From: Pseudomonas sp. TH15
GTDB lineage: Bacteria > Pseudomonadota > Gammaproteobacteria > Pseudomonadales > Pseudomonadaceae
NCBI RefSeq assembly: GCF_016651105.1
Contig: NZ_JAEKEL010000001.1
Span: forward strand, 2,718,001 to 2,782,000
Length of the DNA stretch: 64,000 nucleotides
Direction: 5' to 3'
Below, piece after piece: positions 54,538 to 62,847 of this stretch. Below the pieces are notes generated by a model, which was not told where the DNA came from, searched no databases, and worked only from the letters and a program-made list of their open reading frames with translations. Numbering within the stretch: position 1 is the first letter of the stretch; every line of letters starts with the position of its first letter. The translations under genes were made by a program, and so were the position numbers.

Positions 54538-54893
54538 TATTTGCGGCCCTCGGCGTCTTTGGCTACGTCGTCAGTGCGCGCGGCCATGATGAAATCGTTG
54601 CGGTGCAGGCCTTTGATGGAGTGGCTCCACCAGGTCACGGTGACTTTGCCCCACTCGGTCAGCAGGCCCGGGTGGTGACCTTCGGCCTCGGAGATTTCAC
54701 CGACAGCGTTGGTGAACGCCAGGGCGTGCTTGAAATTCTTGAACAGGAAAACCTTTTCCAACTGCATCACGCTGTCGCGCACTTCGATGTTCCAGTCAGG
54801 AATCTGCTTGATCAGTACCGGCAGTTCTTCGTCGCTGACCTGAGGGGCACCGGCTTGGCAGGCTTCGCAGTGGGCTTGGTTCAATGTGGACAT
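54537..54893 (-). CDS. phhB: Pterin-4a-carbinolamine dehydratase PhhB
   Basis: 118 residues. Regenerates the tetrahydropterin cofactor for phhA. PCD/DCoH motifs are [20 protein letters not shown] followed by [19 protein letters not shown], with the active-site histidines in EGHHP. Two N-terminal cysteines (CEACQAG) are typical of the Pseudomonas form. Starts 70 bp after phhA. Confidence 0.96.
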   Translation of the reverse strand: MSTLNQAHCEACQAGAPQVSDEELPVLIKQIPDWNIEVRDSVMQLEKVFLFKNFKHALAFTNAVGEISEAEGHHPGLLTEWGKVTVTWWSHSIKGLHRNDFIMAARTDDVAKDAEGRK

Positions 54894-54963
54894 GGTCTGT
54901 TTCCCGATTCGATTCTTGTTAGACGTTACTATTTTTCAGCGCGTACCGCGACTGCCGGTGCAC

Positions 54964-55755
54964 TCAGGCCGCTTTTGGCTTTGGCGCAAATTTCGGTGCG
55001 TGCAAGCCCAACTGCATGCCTTGCTTGACCATGCCCATGATGTCTTCATGAGCGACGTCGAACAGGCGCTTGAGGTTGGGCAGCACAAAGTACAGCGGTT
55101 GCAGGATGTCGATGCGATACGGCGTGCGCATGCATTCCAGCGGATCGAAGGCCTGGTGTTCCGGCTCGTCCGACATGCAATAAACGGTTTCTTTAGGCGA
55201 GGACAGAATGCCGCCGCCGTAGATGCGCCGGCCCTGCGGGGTGTCGACCATGCCGAACTCGATGGTCATCCAGTACAGGCGTGCGAGGTAGACGCGTTCT
55301 TCCTTGGTGGCCTGTAGCCCAAGTTTGCCGTAGGTATGGGTAAATTCGGCAAACCAGGGGTTGGTCAGCAGCGGACAGTGGCCAAAGATCTCGTGGAAAA
55401 TGTCCGGCTCTTGCAGGTAATCCAGTTCTTCGCGGGTACGAATAAACGTTGCCACTGGAAACTGCTTGTTGGCGAGCAATTCAAAAAAGGTCTGGAAGGG
55501 GATCAGTGCCGGGACACGGGCCACTTGCCAACCAGTGGTTTCACCGAGGACCTTGTTGATCTCGCCGAGTTGCGGAATGCGGTCGTGGGGCAGACCGAGT
55601 TTTTCGATACCGTCCAGGTATTCCTGGCACGCACGACCTTCGATCACTTTCAGTTGGCGAGTGATCAGCGTGTTCCACACCGCGTGTTCTTCGGCGGGGT
55701 AGTCGATAAAACCTTGCGCATCGGGCTCGCGAGCCACGTATTGCGTCTGCTTCAT
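54964..55755 (-). CDS. phhA: Phenylalanine-4-hydroxylase PhhA
   Basis: 263 residues, Fe(II)/tetrahydropterin-dependent enzyme making Tyr from Phe. Iron ligands: HEIFGHCPLL (two His) and the Glu in TIEFGMVDT. N-terminus MKQTQYVAREPDAQGFIDYP. The ATG at 55755 follows AGGAGA. First gene of phhABC; a PhhR-like site lies ~120 bp upstream (55877-55894). Confidence 0.97.
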   Translation of the reverse strand: MKQTQYVAREPDAQGFIDYPAEEHAVWNTLITRQLKVIEGRACQEYLDGIEKLGLPHDRIPQLGEINKVLGETTGWQVARVPALIPFQTFFELLANKQFPVATFIRTREELDYLQEPDIFHEIFGHCPLLTNPWFAEFTHTYGKLGLQATKEERVYLARLYWMTIEFGMVDTPQGRRIYGGGILSSPKETVYCMSDEPEHQAFDPLECMRTPYRIDILQPLYFVLPNLKRLFDVAHEDIMGMVKQGMQLGLHAPKFAPKPKAA

Positions 55756-55876
55756 GCTGCTCTCCTGCTAGGGGAATTCGTTCTTGTTATGTCCAGCTAT
55801 GGACCTAGAAATACCCCAAGGTGTGGGTTGATGCAGCAGGTGGTTCGGGTCGTGCGTAGGAAAAATCTGCGGTTTT

Positions 55877-55894
55877 CGTAAAGTTTTCGTTACG
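55877..55894. promoter_or_regulatory. PhhR/TyrR-like operator between phhA and phhR
   Basis: CGTAAAGTTTTCGTTACG resembles TGTAAA-N6-TTTACA with three mismatches of twelve, keeping the central GTAA...TTAC symmetry. It is 122 bp before phhA. Confidence 0.55.
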
Positions 55895-56018
55895 GAATCG
55901 GCGATATGGCGCAGGTATTGAGATTTCCCGGTTTGAAAAGCCTTCCAGCTGTCACATAATCTTGACGACTAACTTTGCGCCTCCGCAGAAAAATCCGTCC
56001 GAAGGCACTGCAATACCC

Positions 56019-56110
56019 ATGTGGGAGCGGACTTGTTCGCGAAGGCGGTCTGTCTGACACATTGATGTTGGATGAACCGACGCTTTCGCGAGCAAGCCCG
56101 CTCCCATAGG
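56019..56110. repeat. REP-like inverted pair, TGTGGGAGC family
   Basis: ATGTGGGAGCGGACTTGTTC and CGCGAGCAAGCCCGCTCCCA with ~50 bp between; it sits in the phhA-phhR divergent gap, 48 bp before the phhR start. The rest of that 400-bp gap holds the PhhR-like box and the phhA leader. Confidence 0.88.
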
Positions 56111-56157
56111 TTGCGCGCCAGGCATCTACCCCACTCACCGCTTTTTGGGCCTTTTAT

Positions 56158-57720
56158 ATGCGTATCAAAGTCCACTGCCAAAACCGCATCGGCATCCTGC
56201 GCGACATTCTCAACCTGCTGGTGGAATACGGGATCAACGTCGCTCGCGGCGAGGTAGGCGGTGAGCATGGCAACGCGATTTACCTGCACTGCCCGAACCT
56301 GATCAACATTCAGTTCCAGGCGCTGCGTCCGAAATTCGAGGCGATTGGTGGGGTATTTGGCGTCAAGCGTGTAGGGCTGATGCCCAGCGAGCGTCGGCAC
56401 ATGGAGCTCAATGCCTTGCTCGGCGCCCTGGAGTTTCCGGTGCTGTCGATCGACATGGGTGGCTCCATCGTCGCGGCCAACCGTGCGGCGGCGCAGTTGC
56501 TCGGGGTGCGGGTGGACGAGGTGCCGGGGATTCCGTTGTCGCGGTATGCCGAGGATTTCGATTTGCCGGAGTTGGTGCGCGCCAATAAGTCGCGGATCAA
56601 CGGCTTGCGGGTGAAGGTGAAGGGTGACGTGTTTCTTGCCGATATCGCGCCGCTGCAATCGGAGCATGACGACAGCGAGGCCATGGCCGGTGCCGTGTTG
56701 ACGTTGCACCGTGCGGACCGGGTCGGTGAGCGGATCTATAACGTGCGCAAACAGGAATTGCGCGGCTTCGACAGTATCTTCCAGAGCTCGAAAGTCATGG
56801 CAGCGGTGGTGCGTGAGGCTCGACGCATGGCGCCGCTGGATGCGCCGTTATTGATAGAAGGTGAAACCGGCACTGGCAAAGAGCTGCTGGCGCGGGCTTG
56901 TCACTTGGCCAGTCCGCGAGGGCAGTCGCCACTGATGGCGCTCAACTGCGCCGGCCTGCCGGAATCCATGGCCGAGACCGAATTGTTTGGCTACGGCCCT
57001 GGCGCGTTCGCAGGCGCGCGGGCCGAAGGCAAGCTCGGGCTGCTGGAGTTGACGGCCGGCGGTACGCTGTTTCTCGATGGTGTCGGCGAAATGAGCCCGC
57101 GCTTGCAGGTGAAGTTGCTGCGCTTTCTGCAGGACGGCTGCTTCCGGCGTGTAGGCAGTGATGAAGAGGTCTATCTGGATGTGCGGGTGATCTGCGCGAC
57201 GCAGGTGGACCTGTCCGAGTTGTGTGCCCGCGGCGAGTTTCGCCAGGATCTGTATCACCGCTTGAATGTGCTGTCATTGCACATCCCGCCGCTGCGCGAA
57301 TGCCTCGACGGGCTGACGCCGCTGGTGGAGCATTTCCTCGATCAGGCCAGTCGGCAGATCGGTTGCCCGCTGCCGAAACTGGCGCCAGCAGCGATGGAGC
57401 GGCTCAGTCATTACCATTGGCCGGGCAATGTCCGGCAGTTGGAAAACGTGTTGTTCCAGGCGGTTTCCCTGTGCGAGGGCGGGACAGTCAAGGCTGAACA
57501 CATTCGCCTGCCGGATTACGGCGTGCGTCAGCCCCTTGGCGATTTCTCGCTGGAGGGCGGGCTGGATGCGATTGTCGGGCGCTTCGAGAAAGCGGTGCTG
57601 GAGCGCTTGTATTCCGAGCACCCGAGCAGTCGGCAGTTGGGTAAGCGGTTGGGGGTTTCGCACACCACCATCGCCAACAAACTGCGCGAATACGATGTCG
57701 GCAAAGACCCCGAAAGCTAA
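56158..57720 (+). CDS. phhR: TyrR-family regulator of aromatic amino acid metabolism PhhR
   Basis: 520 residues. N-terminal ACT domain (MRIKVHCQNRIGILRDILNL), PAS-like region (~80-145), AAA+ domain with Walker A GETGTGKELLAR and Walker B GGTLFLDGVGEM, and C-terminal Fis-type HTH (RQLGKRLGVSHTTIANKL). The sigma-54-contact loop GAFTGA reads GAFAGA, which argues against classical sigma-54 activation and fits TyrR/PhhR. The ATG at 56158 gives the conserved start. It activates phhABC in response to Phe/Tyr in relatives. Confidence 0.95.
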   Translation: MRIKVHCQNRIGILRDILNLLVEYGINVARGEVGGEHGNAIYLHCPNLINIQFQALRPKFEAIGGVFGVKRVGLMPSERRHMELNALLGALEFPVLSIDMGGSIVAANRAAAQLLGVRVDEVPGIPLSRYAEDFDLPELVRANKSRINGLRVKVKGDVFLADIAPLQSEHDDSEAMAGAVLTLHRADRVGERIYNVRKQELRGFDSIFQSSKVMAAVVREARRMAPLDAPLLIEGETGTGKELLARACHLASPRGQSPLMALNCAGLPESMAETELFGYGPGAFAGARAEGKLGLLELTAGGTLFLDGVGEMSPRLQVKLLRFLQDGCFRRVGSDEEVYLDVRVICATQVDLSELCARGEFRQDLYHRLNVLSLHIPPLRECLDGLTPLVEHFLDQASRQIGCPLPKLAPAAMERLSHYHWPGNVRQLENVLFQAVSLCEGGTVKAEHIRLPDYGVRQPLGDFSLEGGLDAIVGRFEKAVLERLYSEHPSSRQLGKRLGVSHTTIANKLREYDVGKDPES

Positions 57721-57727
57721 GTAAAAC

Positions 57728-57865
57728 TCCTGTGGCGAGGGGATTTATCCCCGATGGGCTGCGAAGCAGCCCCCAAGGCCATCCAATGCGTTGTATCCGG
57801 TGGGCCGCTTTCATCGGTATTGGGGCGGCTTCGCAGCCCAACGGGGATAAATCCCCTCGCCACGA
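57728..57865. repeat. REP-like inverted pair, TGTGGCGAGGGGATTTATCC family
   Basis: CCTGTGGCGAGGGGATTTAT on the left and GGGATAAATCCCCTCGCCAC on the right, with an inner GGGCTGCGAAGCAGCCC stem. Same family as 34857-34992. Confidence 0.9.
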
Positions 57866-58005
57866 GGTTTTGCATCTGCCTCAGAGATCGGGATTGCCAC
57901 TTACCGGCATAACACCGCCGGTTTTTCGACTTCGACACAATTCCCTCATCCCCTCTAAATCCTTCAAGTCCTTTGTTTGCCGGGCCTCGGGCCGCCAGAA
58001 AAAAG

Positions 58006-58023
58006 TTGGTCTGCAAATTGCTT
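58006..58023 (+). promoter_or_regulatory. Sigma-54 promoter of the flgF operon
   Basis: TTGGTCTGCAAATTGCTT: GG (58008-58009) and GC (58020-58021) separated by exactly 10 bp, close to TGGCAC-N5-TTGC. It lies 56 bp before the flgF start, as expected for FleQ/RpoN-dependent flagellar genes. Confidence 0.78.
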
Positions 58024-58078
58024 GAGGCTCAGCAGTACAGCGGTGGGCGGCAAACGTCCGGCATGCAGAGGAAAGAGT

Positions 58079-58819
58079 GTGGACAAGTACCTTTATGTGG
58101 CAATGACCGGCGCCAGCCAGAATGCACTGGCGCAGAAGGCTCATGCGAACAACCTGGCGAACATCTCCACCAACGGTTTTCAGAAGGACCTGGAGCAGGC
58201 CCGTTCGATGCCGGTGTTTGGTGACAGCTTTCCGGCGCGTGCCTATGCCATGACCGAGCGTCCGGCCACCGACTTCTCGCCAGGATCGATGGTGGAAACC
58301 GGCCGTGATCTCGATGTGGCGGTGACCGGCGACGGCTGGATTGCCGTGCAAAGCCCCGACGGCAGCGAAAGTTACGTGCGCACCGGCAGCCTGAACGTTG
58401 ACGCCTTGGGCGTGTTGCGCGCCGGCAATGGTATGCCGGTGATGGGCAATGGCGGGCCGATTGCCGTGCCGCCCGAGCAGAAAATCGAAGTAGGTGAGGA
58501 CGGCACCATCAGCATTCGTTCGATGGGTGAAGGCCCGCGGGTGATTGCTCAAATCGACCGTATCAAACTGGTCAACCCTGACCTGAAGAACATGACCAAA
58601 GGCCTGGATGGTTCGATCCACACCATGGACGGCAAGCCGGCGCAAGCCGATGCGGGCGTCAAACTGGTGTCTGGGTTCCTTCAGTCGAGCAACGTCAATG
58701 CCGTGGAAGAAATGACCTCGGTGCTGGCGTTGTCGAAGCAATTCGAGCTGCACATCAAGATGATGAACACCGCCAAAGACGATGACCAGGCCATGGCTCA
58801 GGTCTTGCAGATCAGCTAA
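58079..58819 (+). CDS. flgF: Flagellar proximal rod protein FlgF
   Basis: 246 residues. Starts at GTG 58079 (MDKYLYVAMTGASQNALAQK) after GAGGAAAG. N-terminal rod signature AHANNLANISTNGFQKDLEQ and C-terminal SSNVNAVEEMTSVL, FELHIKMMNTAKDDDQAMAQ. First gene of flgFGHIJK; no flgE precedes it within the window, where phhR lies instead. Confidence 0.96.
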   Translation: MDKYLYVAMTGASQNALAQKAHANNLANISTNGFQKDLEQARSMPVFGDSFPARAYAMTERPATDFSPGSMVETGRDLDVAVTGDGWIAVQSPDGSESYVRTGSLNVDALGVLRAGNGMPVMGNGGPIAVPPEQKIEVGEDGTISIRSMGEGPRVIAQIDRIKLVNPDLKNMTKGLDGSIHTMDGKPAQADAGVKLVSGFLQSSNVNAVEEMTSVLALSKQFELHIKMMNTAKDDDQAMAQVLQIS

Positions 58820-58865
58820 TTATCAGAACGTCGCGCCGTAAAACAGGCGCACGAGGAGAATCGAA

Positions 58866-59651
58866 ATGCTTCCGGCTCTATGGGTTGCCAAAACAGGTCT
58901 GTCCGCTCAGGACACCAACCTGACCACCATCTCCAACAACCTGGCGAACGTATCGACCACGGGTTTCAAACGTGACCGCGCCGAGTTCCAGGACTTGCTG
59001 TACCAGATCAAACGCCAGCCTGGCGCCCAGTCGACCCAGGACAGCGCGCTGCCGTCCGGTCTGCAATTGGGTACGGGTGTGCGCATCGTCGGCACCCAGA
59101 AAAACTTCACCGCCGGCAGCCTGCAAACCACCGAGCAGCCGTTGGACCTGGCCGTCGACGGCCGCGGTTTCTTCCAGATTCTGCAGCCGGACGGCACCAC
59201 GTCTTACACCCGTGACGGCACCTTCCACCTCGACTCCAACGGCCAGATCGTGAACGCCAGCGGTTTCGCTCTGGAACCTGCGATCGTCATCCCGAACAAC
59301 GCCCAGAGCTTCACGGTCGGTACGGACGGCACGGTGTCCATCACCGTTCCCGGCAACGCTGCCTCTCAAGTGATCGGCAACCTGCAAACCGCCGACTTCA
59401 TCAACCCGGCCGGTCTGCAAGCCGTGGGTAACAACCTGTTCCTGGAAACTGCCGCCAGCGGCGCGCCGCAAGTCGGCACCCCGGGCCTGAACGGTTTTGG
59501 CACCACGCTGCAGAACACCCTGGAAGGGTCCAACGTCAGCACCGTTGAAGAGATGGTCAACATGATCACCACTCAGCGCGCTTACGAGATGAACTCCAAG
59601 GTGATCTCCACCGCCGACCAGATGCTCTCGTTCGTAACGCAGAATCTGTAA
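58866..59651 (+). CDS. flgG: Flagellar distal rod protein FlgG
   Basis: 261 residues. MLPALWVAKTGLSAQDTNLT, then TISNNLANVSTTGFKRDRAE and C-terminal EGSNVSTVEEMVNMITTQRA, YEMNSKVISTADQMLSF. Secreted through the flagellar export apparatus and assembled above FlgF. Strong GAGGAGAA site before ATG. Confidence 0.97.
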   Translation: MLPALWVAKTGLSAQDTNLTTISNNLANVSTTGFKRDRAEFQDLLYQIKRQPGAQSTQDSALPSGLQLGTGVRIVGTQKNFTAGSLQTTEQPLDLAVDGRGFFQILQPDGTTSYTRDGTFHLDSNGQIVNASGFALEPAIVIPNNAQSFTVGTDGTVSITVPGNAASQVIGNLQTADFINPAGLQAVGNNLFLETAASGAPQVGTPGLNGFGTTLQNTLEGSNVSTVEEMVNMITTQRAYEMNSKVISTADQMLSFVTQNL

Positions 59652-59702
59652 TCAAGTCTATGAGGCGGCATGAAGCCGCCTGCAACACCGTGAGGTAGGG
59701 TC

Positions 59703-60398
59703 ATGAATCGCTTTGTATCTGTTCTGGCACTGAGTGGGGTGGTCTCGCTCGCGGGCTGCGTCGCACCGACGCCCAAGCCCAATGACCCTTATTACGCCCC
59801 GGTGTTGCCGCGAACGCCGCTGCCGGCTGCCGCCAACAATGGCTCGATCTACCAGGCCGGTTTCGAACAAAACCTGTACGGCGACCGCAAGGCGTTCCGG
59901 GTCGGTGACATCATTACCATCACCCTGAACGAGAAGACTCAGGCCAGCAAGGGTGCCAACTCGCAGATCGACAAGACCAGCAAGACCAGCATCGGTCTGA
60001 CGTCGCTGTTCGGTGGCGGCCTGACCACCAATAACCCGGTGGGCAGTGGTGACCTGAGCCTCAACGCCGGTTACAGCGGCGACCGTGCCACCAACGGGGC
60101 CAGCAAGTCCGGGCAGAGCAACAGCCTGACCGGTTCGATCACCGTGACCGTCGCCGATGTATTGCCCAACGGCATCATTGCCGTGCGTGGCGAGAAGTGG
60201 ATGACCCTCAACTCGGGTGATGAGCTGGTGCGGATTGCCGGCCTGGTTCGCGCCGATGACATCGCCACTGACAATACCGTGTCGTCGACCCGCGTCGCCG
60301 ATGCACGTATCACCTATTCGGGCACCGGTGCGTTTGCCGATGCGAGTCAGCCTGGCTGGTTCGACCGTTTCTTCCTCAGCCCGCTGTTCCCTTTCTAG
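59703..60398 (+). CDS. flgH: Flagellar L-ring protein FlgH (lipoprotein)
   Basis: 231 residues. Lipoprotein signal [19 protein letters not shown] with lipobox LAGC. L-ring motifs: [60 protein letters not shown]. Outer-membrane bushing. Confidence 0.97.
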   Translation: MNRFVSVLALSGVVSLAGCVAPTPKPNDPYYAPVLPRTPLPAAANNGSIYQAGFEQNLYGDRKAFRVGDIITITLNEKTQASKGANSQIDKTSKTSIGLTSLFGGGLTTNNPVGSGDLSLNAGYSGDRATNGASKSGQSNSLTGSITVTVADVLPNGIIAVRGEKWMTLNSGDELVRIAGLVRADDIATDNTVSSTRVADARITYSGTGAFADASQPGWFDRFFLSPLFPF

Positions 60399-61514
60399 GT
60401 GGCTACGTTGAATCTTAAACACCTGATGGTGGCCGCCCTGTTGCTGTCCGCAGCCTTCAACGCTCAAGCCGAGCGGCTGAAAGACATCGCCAGCATTTCC
60501 GGCGTGCGGACCAACCAATTGATCGGTTACGGCCTGGTGGTCGGGCTTAACGGCACCGGTGACCAGACGACGCAGACCCCGTTCACCCTGCAGACCTTCA
60601 ACAACATGCTCTCGCAGTTCGGCATCAAGGTGCCGGCGGGTTCGGGCAACGTGCAGTTGAAGAACGTCGCGGCGGTGTCGATCAGTGCCGATTTGCCGGC
60701 GTTCGCCAAGCCGGGTCAGTTGGTGGATATCACGGTTTCGTCCATCGGTAACTCCAAGAGCCTGCGCGGCGGCACCTTGCTGCTGACGCCACTCAAAGGT
60801 ATCGACGGCAACGTCTACGCCATCGCCCAGGGCAACCTGGTGGTCGGTGGTTTCGATGCTGAAGGTCGTGACGGTTCCAAGATCACCGTTAACGTTCCGT
60901 CGGCCGGTCGTATCCCGGGTGGTGCGTCGGTTGAACGTTCGGTGCCGAGCGGCTTCAACCAGGGCAACAGCCTGACCCTGAACCTCAACCGTTCGGACTT
61001 CACCACCGCCAAGCGCGTGGTCGACAAGATCAACGACATGCTCGGCCCTGGCGTTGCCCAGGCTATCGACGGCGGTTCGATTCGCGTCTCGGCACCTTTG
61101 GACCCGAGCCAGCGTGTCGACTACTTGTCGATCCTTGAAAACCTTGAAGTCGATCCGGGTCAAGCGGTGGCGAAAGTCATCATCAACTCCCGTACCGGCA
61201 CCATCGTGATCGGCCAAAACGTCAAGGTTTCCCCGGCCGCCGTAACCCACGGCAGCCTGACCGTGACCATCACCGAAGACCCGATCGTCAGTCAGCCCGG
61301 CCCTTTGTCCAACGGGCAGACGGCGGTCGTGCCGCGCTCGCGGATCAACGCCCAGCAAGAGGCCAAGCCGATGTTTAAATTCGGCCCGGGCACCACCCTC
61401 GACGAAATCGTGCGTGCGGTGAACCAGGTCGGCGCGGCGCCGGGAGACTTGATGGCCATCCTCGAAGCACTGAAACAGGCCGGCGCGCTGCAAGCCGACC
61501 TGATCGTGATCTGA
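60399..61514 (+). CDS. flgI: Flagellar P-ring protein FlgI
   Basis: 371 residues. GTG 60399 abuts the flgH stop; signal peptide to ~AFNAQA, then [20 protein letters not shown], the standard FlgI start. Ends [21 protein letters not shown]. Periplasmic ring around the rod. Confidence 0.97.
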   Translation: MATLNLKHLMVAALLLSAAFNAQAERLKDIASISGVRTNQLIGYGLVVGLNGTGDQTTQTPFTLQTFNNMLSQFGIKVPAGSGNVQLKNVAAVSISADLPAFAKPGQLVDITVSSIGNSKSLRGGTLLLTPLKGIDGNVYAIAQGNLVVGGFDAEGRDGSKITVNVPSAGRIPGGASVERSVPSGFNQGNSLTLNLNRSDFTTAKRVVDKINDMLGPGVAQAIDGGSIRVSAPLDPSQRVDYLSILENLEVDPGQAVAKVIINSRTGTIVIGQNVKVSPAAVTHGSLTVTITEDPIVSQPGPLSNGQTAVVPRSRINAQQEAKPMFKFGPGTTLDEIVRAVNQVGAAPGDLMAILEALKQAGALQADLIVI

Positions 61515-61525
61515 GGACGGCGACC

Positions 61526-62824
61526 ATGGTGGATATGCGCAATGGCAATACCGTCGGCACCAGTGATTCGGGTTCTTACTCGGACCTCAATCGCCTGAAC
61601 CAGCTCAAGGTCGGTGACAAGAACAGCGACGCCAACATGCGCAAGGTGGCGCAGGAGTTCGAGTCGCTGTTCCTCGGTGAAATGCTCAAGTCCATGCGCT
61701 CGGCCACCGAAACGCTAGGCAAGGACAATCCGCTCAACACGCCAGCTGCCAAGCAGTACCAGGAAATGTACGACCAGCAGTTGGCCGTTTCCATGTCTCG
61801 CCAGGGCGGTGGTATCGGTCTGGCCGACGTGTTGATGCGCCAGATGTCGAAGAACAAACCGCTGGCACCGGGTGAGGCTGCGGCTGCATCTGCGGCCAAG
61901 CAGGAAGCGGCGAAAGCGGCCGTGCCAACCCCGATAGCCGCTGGCACGACGGCCACCAATGGTCCGTTGTCGCGCCTCAATGGCCAGCGTCCGTTGTGGG
62001 CGTCGCGCTCGGTGAAGGCGCCGAACACGCAGCTGGCGCACAGCAACGACATGGCAATGATCAACCAGCGTCGTCTGGCCTTGCCGCCGAAACTGGCCGA
62101 TCGTTTGCTCGCCGGGCTGGTGCCATCCGCCACGACAACGGCGACCAACACGCAGCTGCCGCAACGCGCCACCACCACAGCTACCACCGCTGCGACCGGT
62201 TCTGGCGCCCTGTACAACGGCGATTGGCTGGCTCGCGCTGAAAGCGACAAAGCTTCCGGCGGGCAGATGCAGATTTACGGTCGCGCCATGGCGCAGATTC
62301 CTCTGGCGCCGGCGAAGAAAGCTTTCAGTTCCGCCGACGAATTCGTCAACACCATGCTGCCGATGGCCAAAGAAGCCGCCGCTCGCATCGGTGTCGATCC
62401 GCGTTACCTCGTGGCGCAAGCGGCACTGGAAACCGGCTGGGGAAAATCGGTCATGCGCGCCCAGGATGGCAGCAGCAGTCACAACTTGTTTGGCATCAAG
62501 GCCGGCAGCAGTTGGACCGGCGATTCGGCGCGGGCAATCACCAGCGAGTTCAAGGATGGCGCAATGGTCAAGGAGACGGCTGAGTTCCGTTCCTATGCCT
62601 CTTACAAGGACAGCTTCCACGACCTTGTAACTTTGCTGCAAACCAATAATCGCTATCAAGATGTGGTGAAGTCGGCCGATAACCCAGAACAGTTTGTACG
62701 CGAGTTGCAAAAGGCCGGTTATGCAACCGACCCGAACTACGCGAACAAGATTTCGCAAATAGCCAAGCAGATGACGAGTTACCAAAACTACGCTGCGGCG
62801 GGCGTTTCCACCACGCCTCTATAG
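61526..62824 (+). CDS. flgJ: Flagellar rod-cap/peptidoglycan hydrolase FlgJ
   Basis: 432 residues. N-terminal rod-capping domain (KVAQEFESLFLGEMLKSMRS, then GGGIGLADVLMRQMS). A long Ala/Thr-rich linker (~120-230) and a C-terminal glucosaminidase domain follow (ALETGWGKSVMRAQDGSSSH, then NLFGIKAGSSW). Glu of LETGWG is the catalytic acid. It punches the cell wall for the growing rod. Confidence 0.97.
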   Translation: MVDMRNGNTVGTSDSGSYSDLNRLNQLKVGDKNSDANMRKVAQEFESLFLGEMLKSMRSATETLGKDNPLNTPAAKQYQEMYDQQLAVSMSRQGGGIGLADVLMRQMSKNKPLAPGEAAAASAAKQEAAKAAVPTPIAAGTTATNGPLSRLNGQRPLWASRSVKAPNTQLAHSNDMAMINQRRLALPPKLADRLLAGLVPSATTTATNTQLPQRATTTATTAATGSGALYNGDWLARAESDKASGGQMQIYGRAMAQIPLAPAKKAFSSADEFVNTMLPMAKEAAARIGVDPRYLVAQAALETGWGKSVMRAQDGSSSHNLFGIKAGSSWTGDSARAITSEFKDGAMVKETAEFRSYASYKDSFHDLVTLLQTNNRYQDVVKSADNPEQFVRELQKAGYATDPNYANKISQIAKQMTSYQNYAAAGVSTTPL

Positions 62825-62847
62825 GCACAAGGCATAAGGTCTGAACC

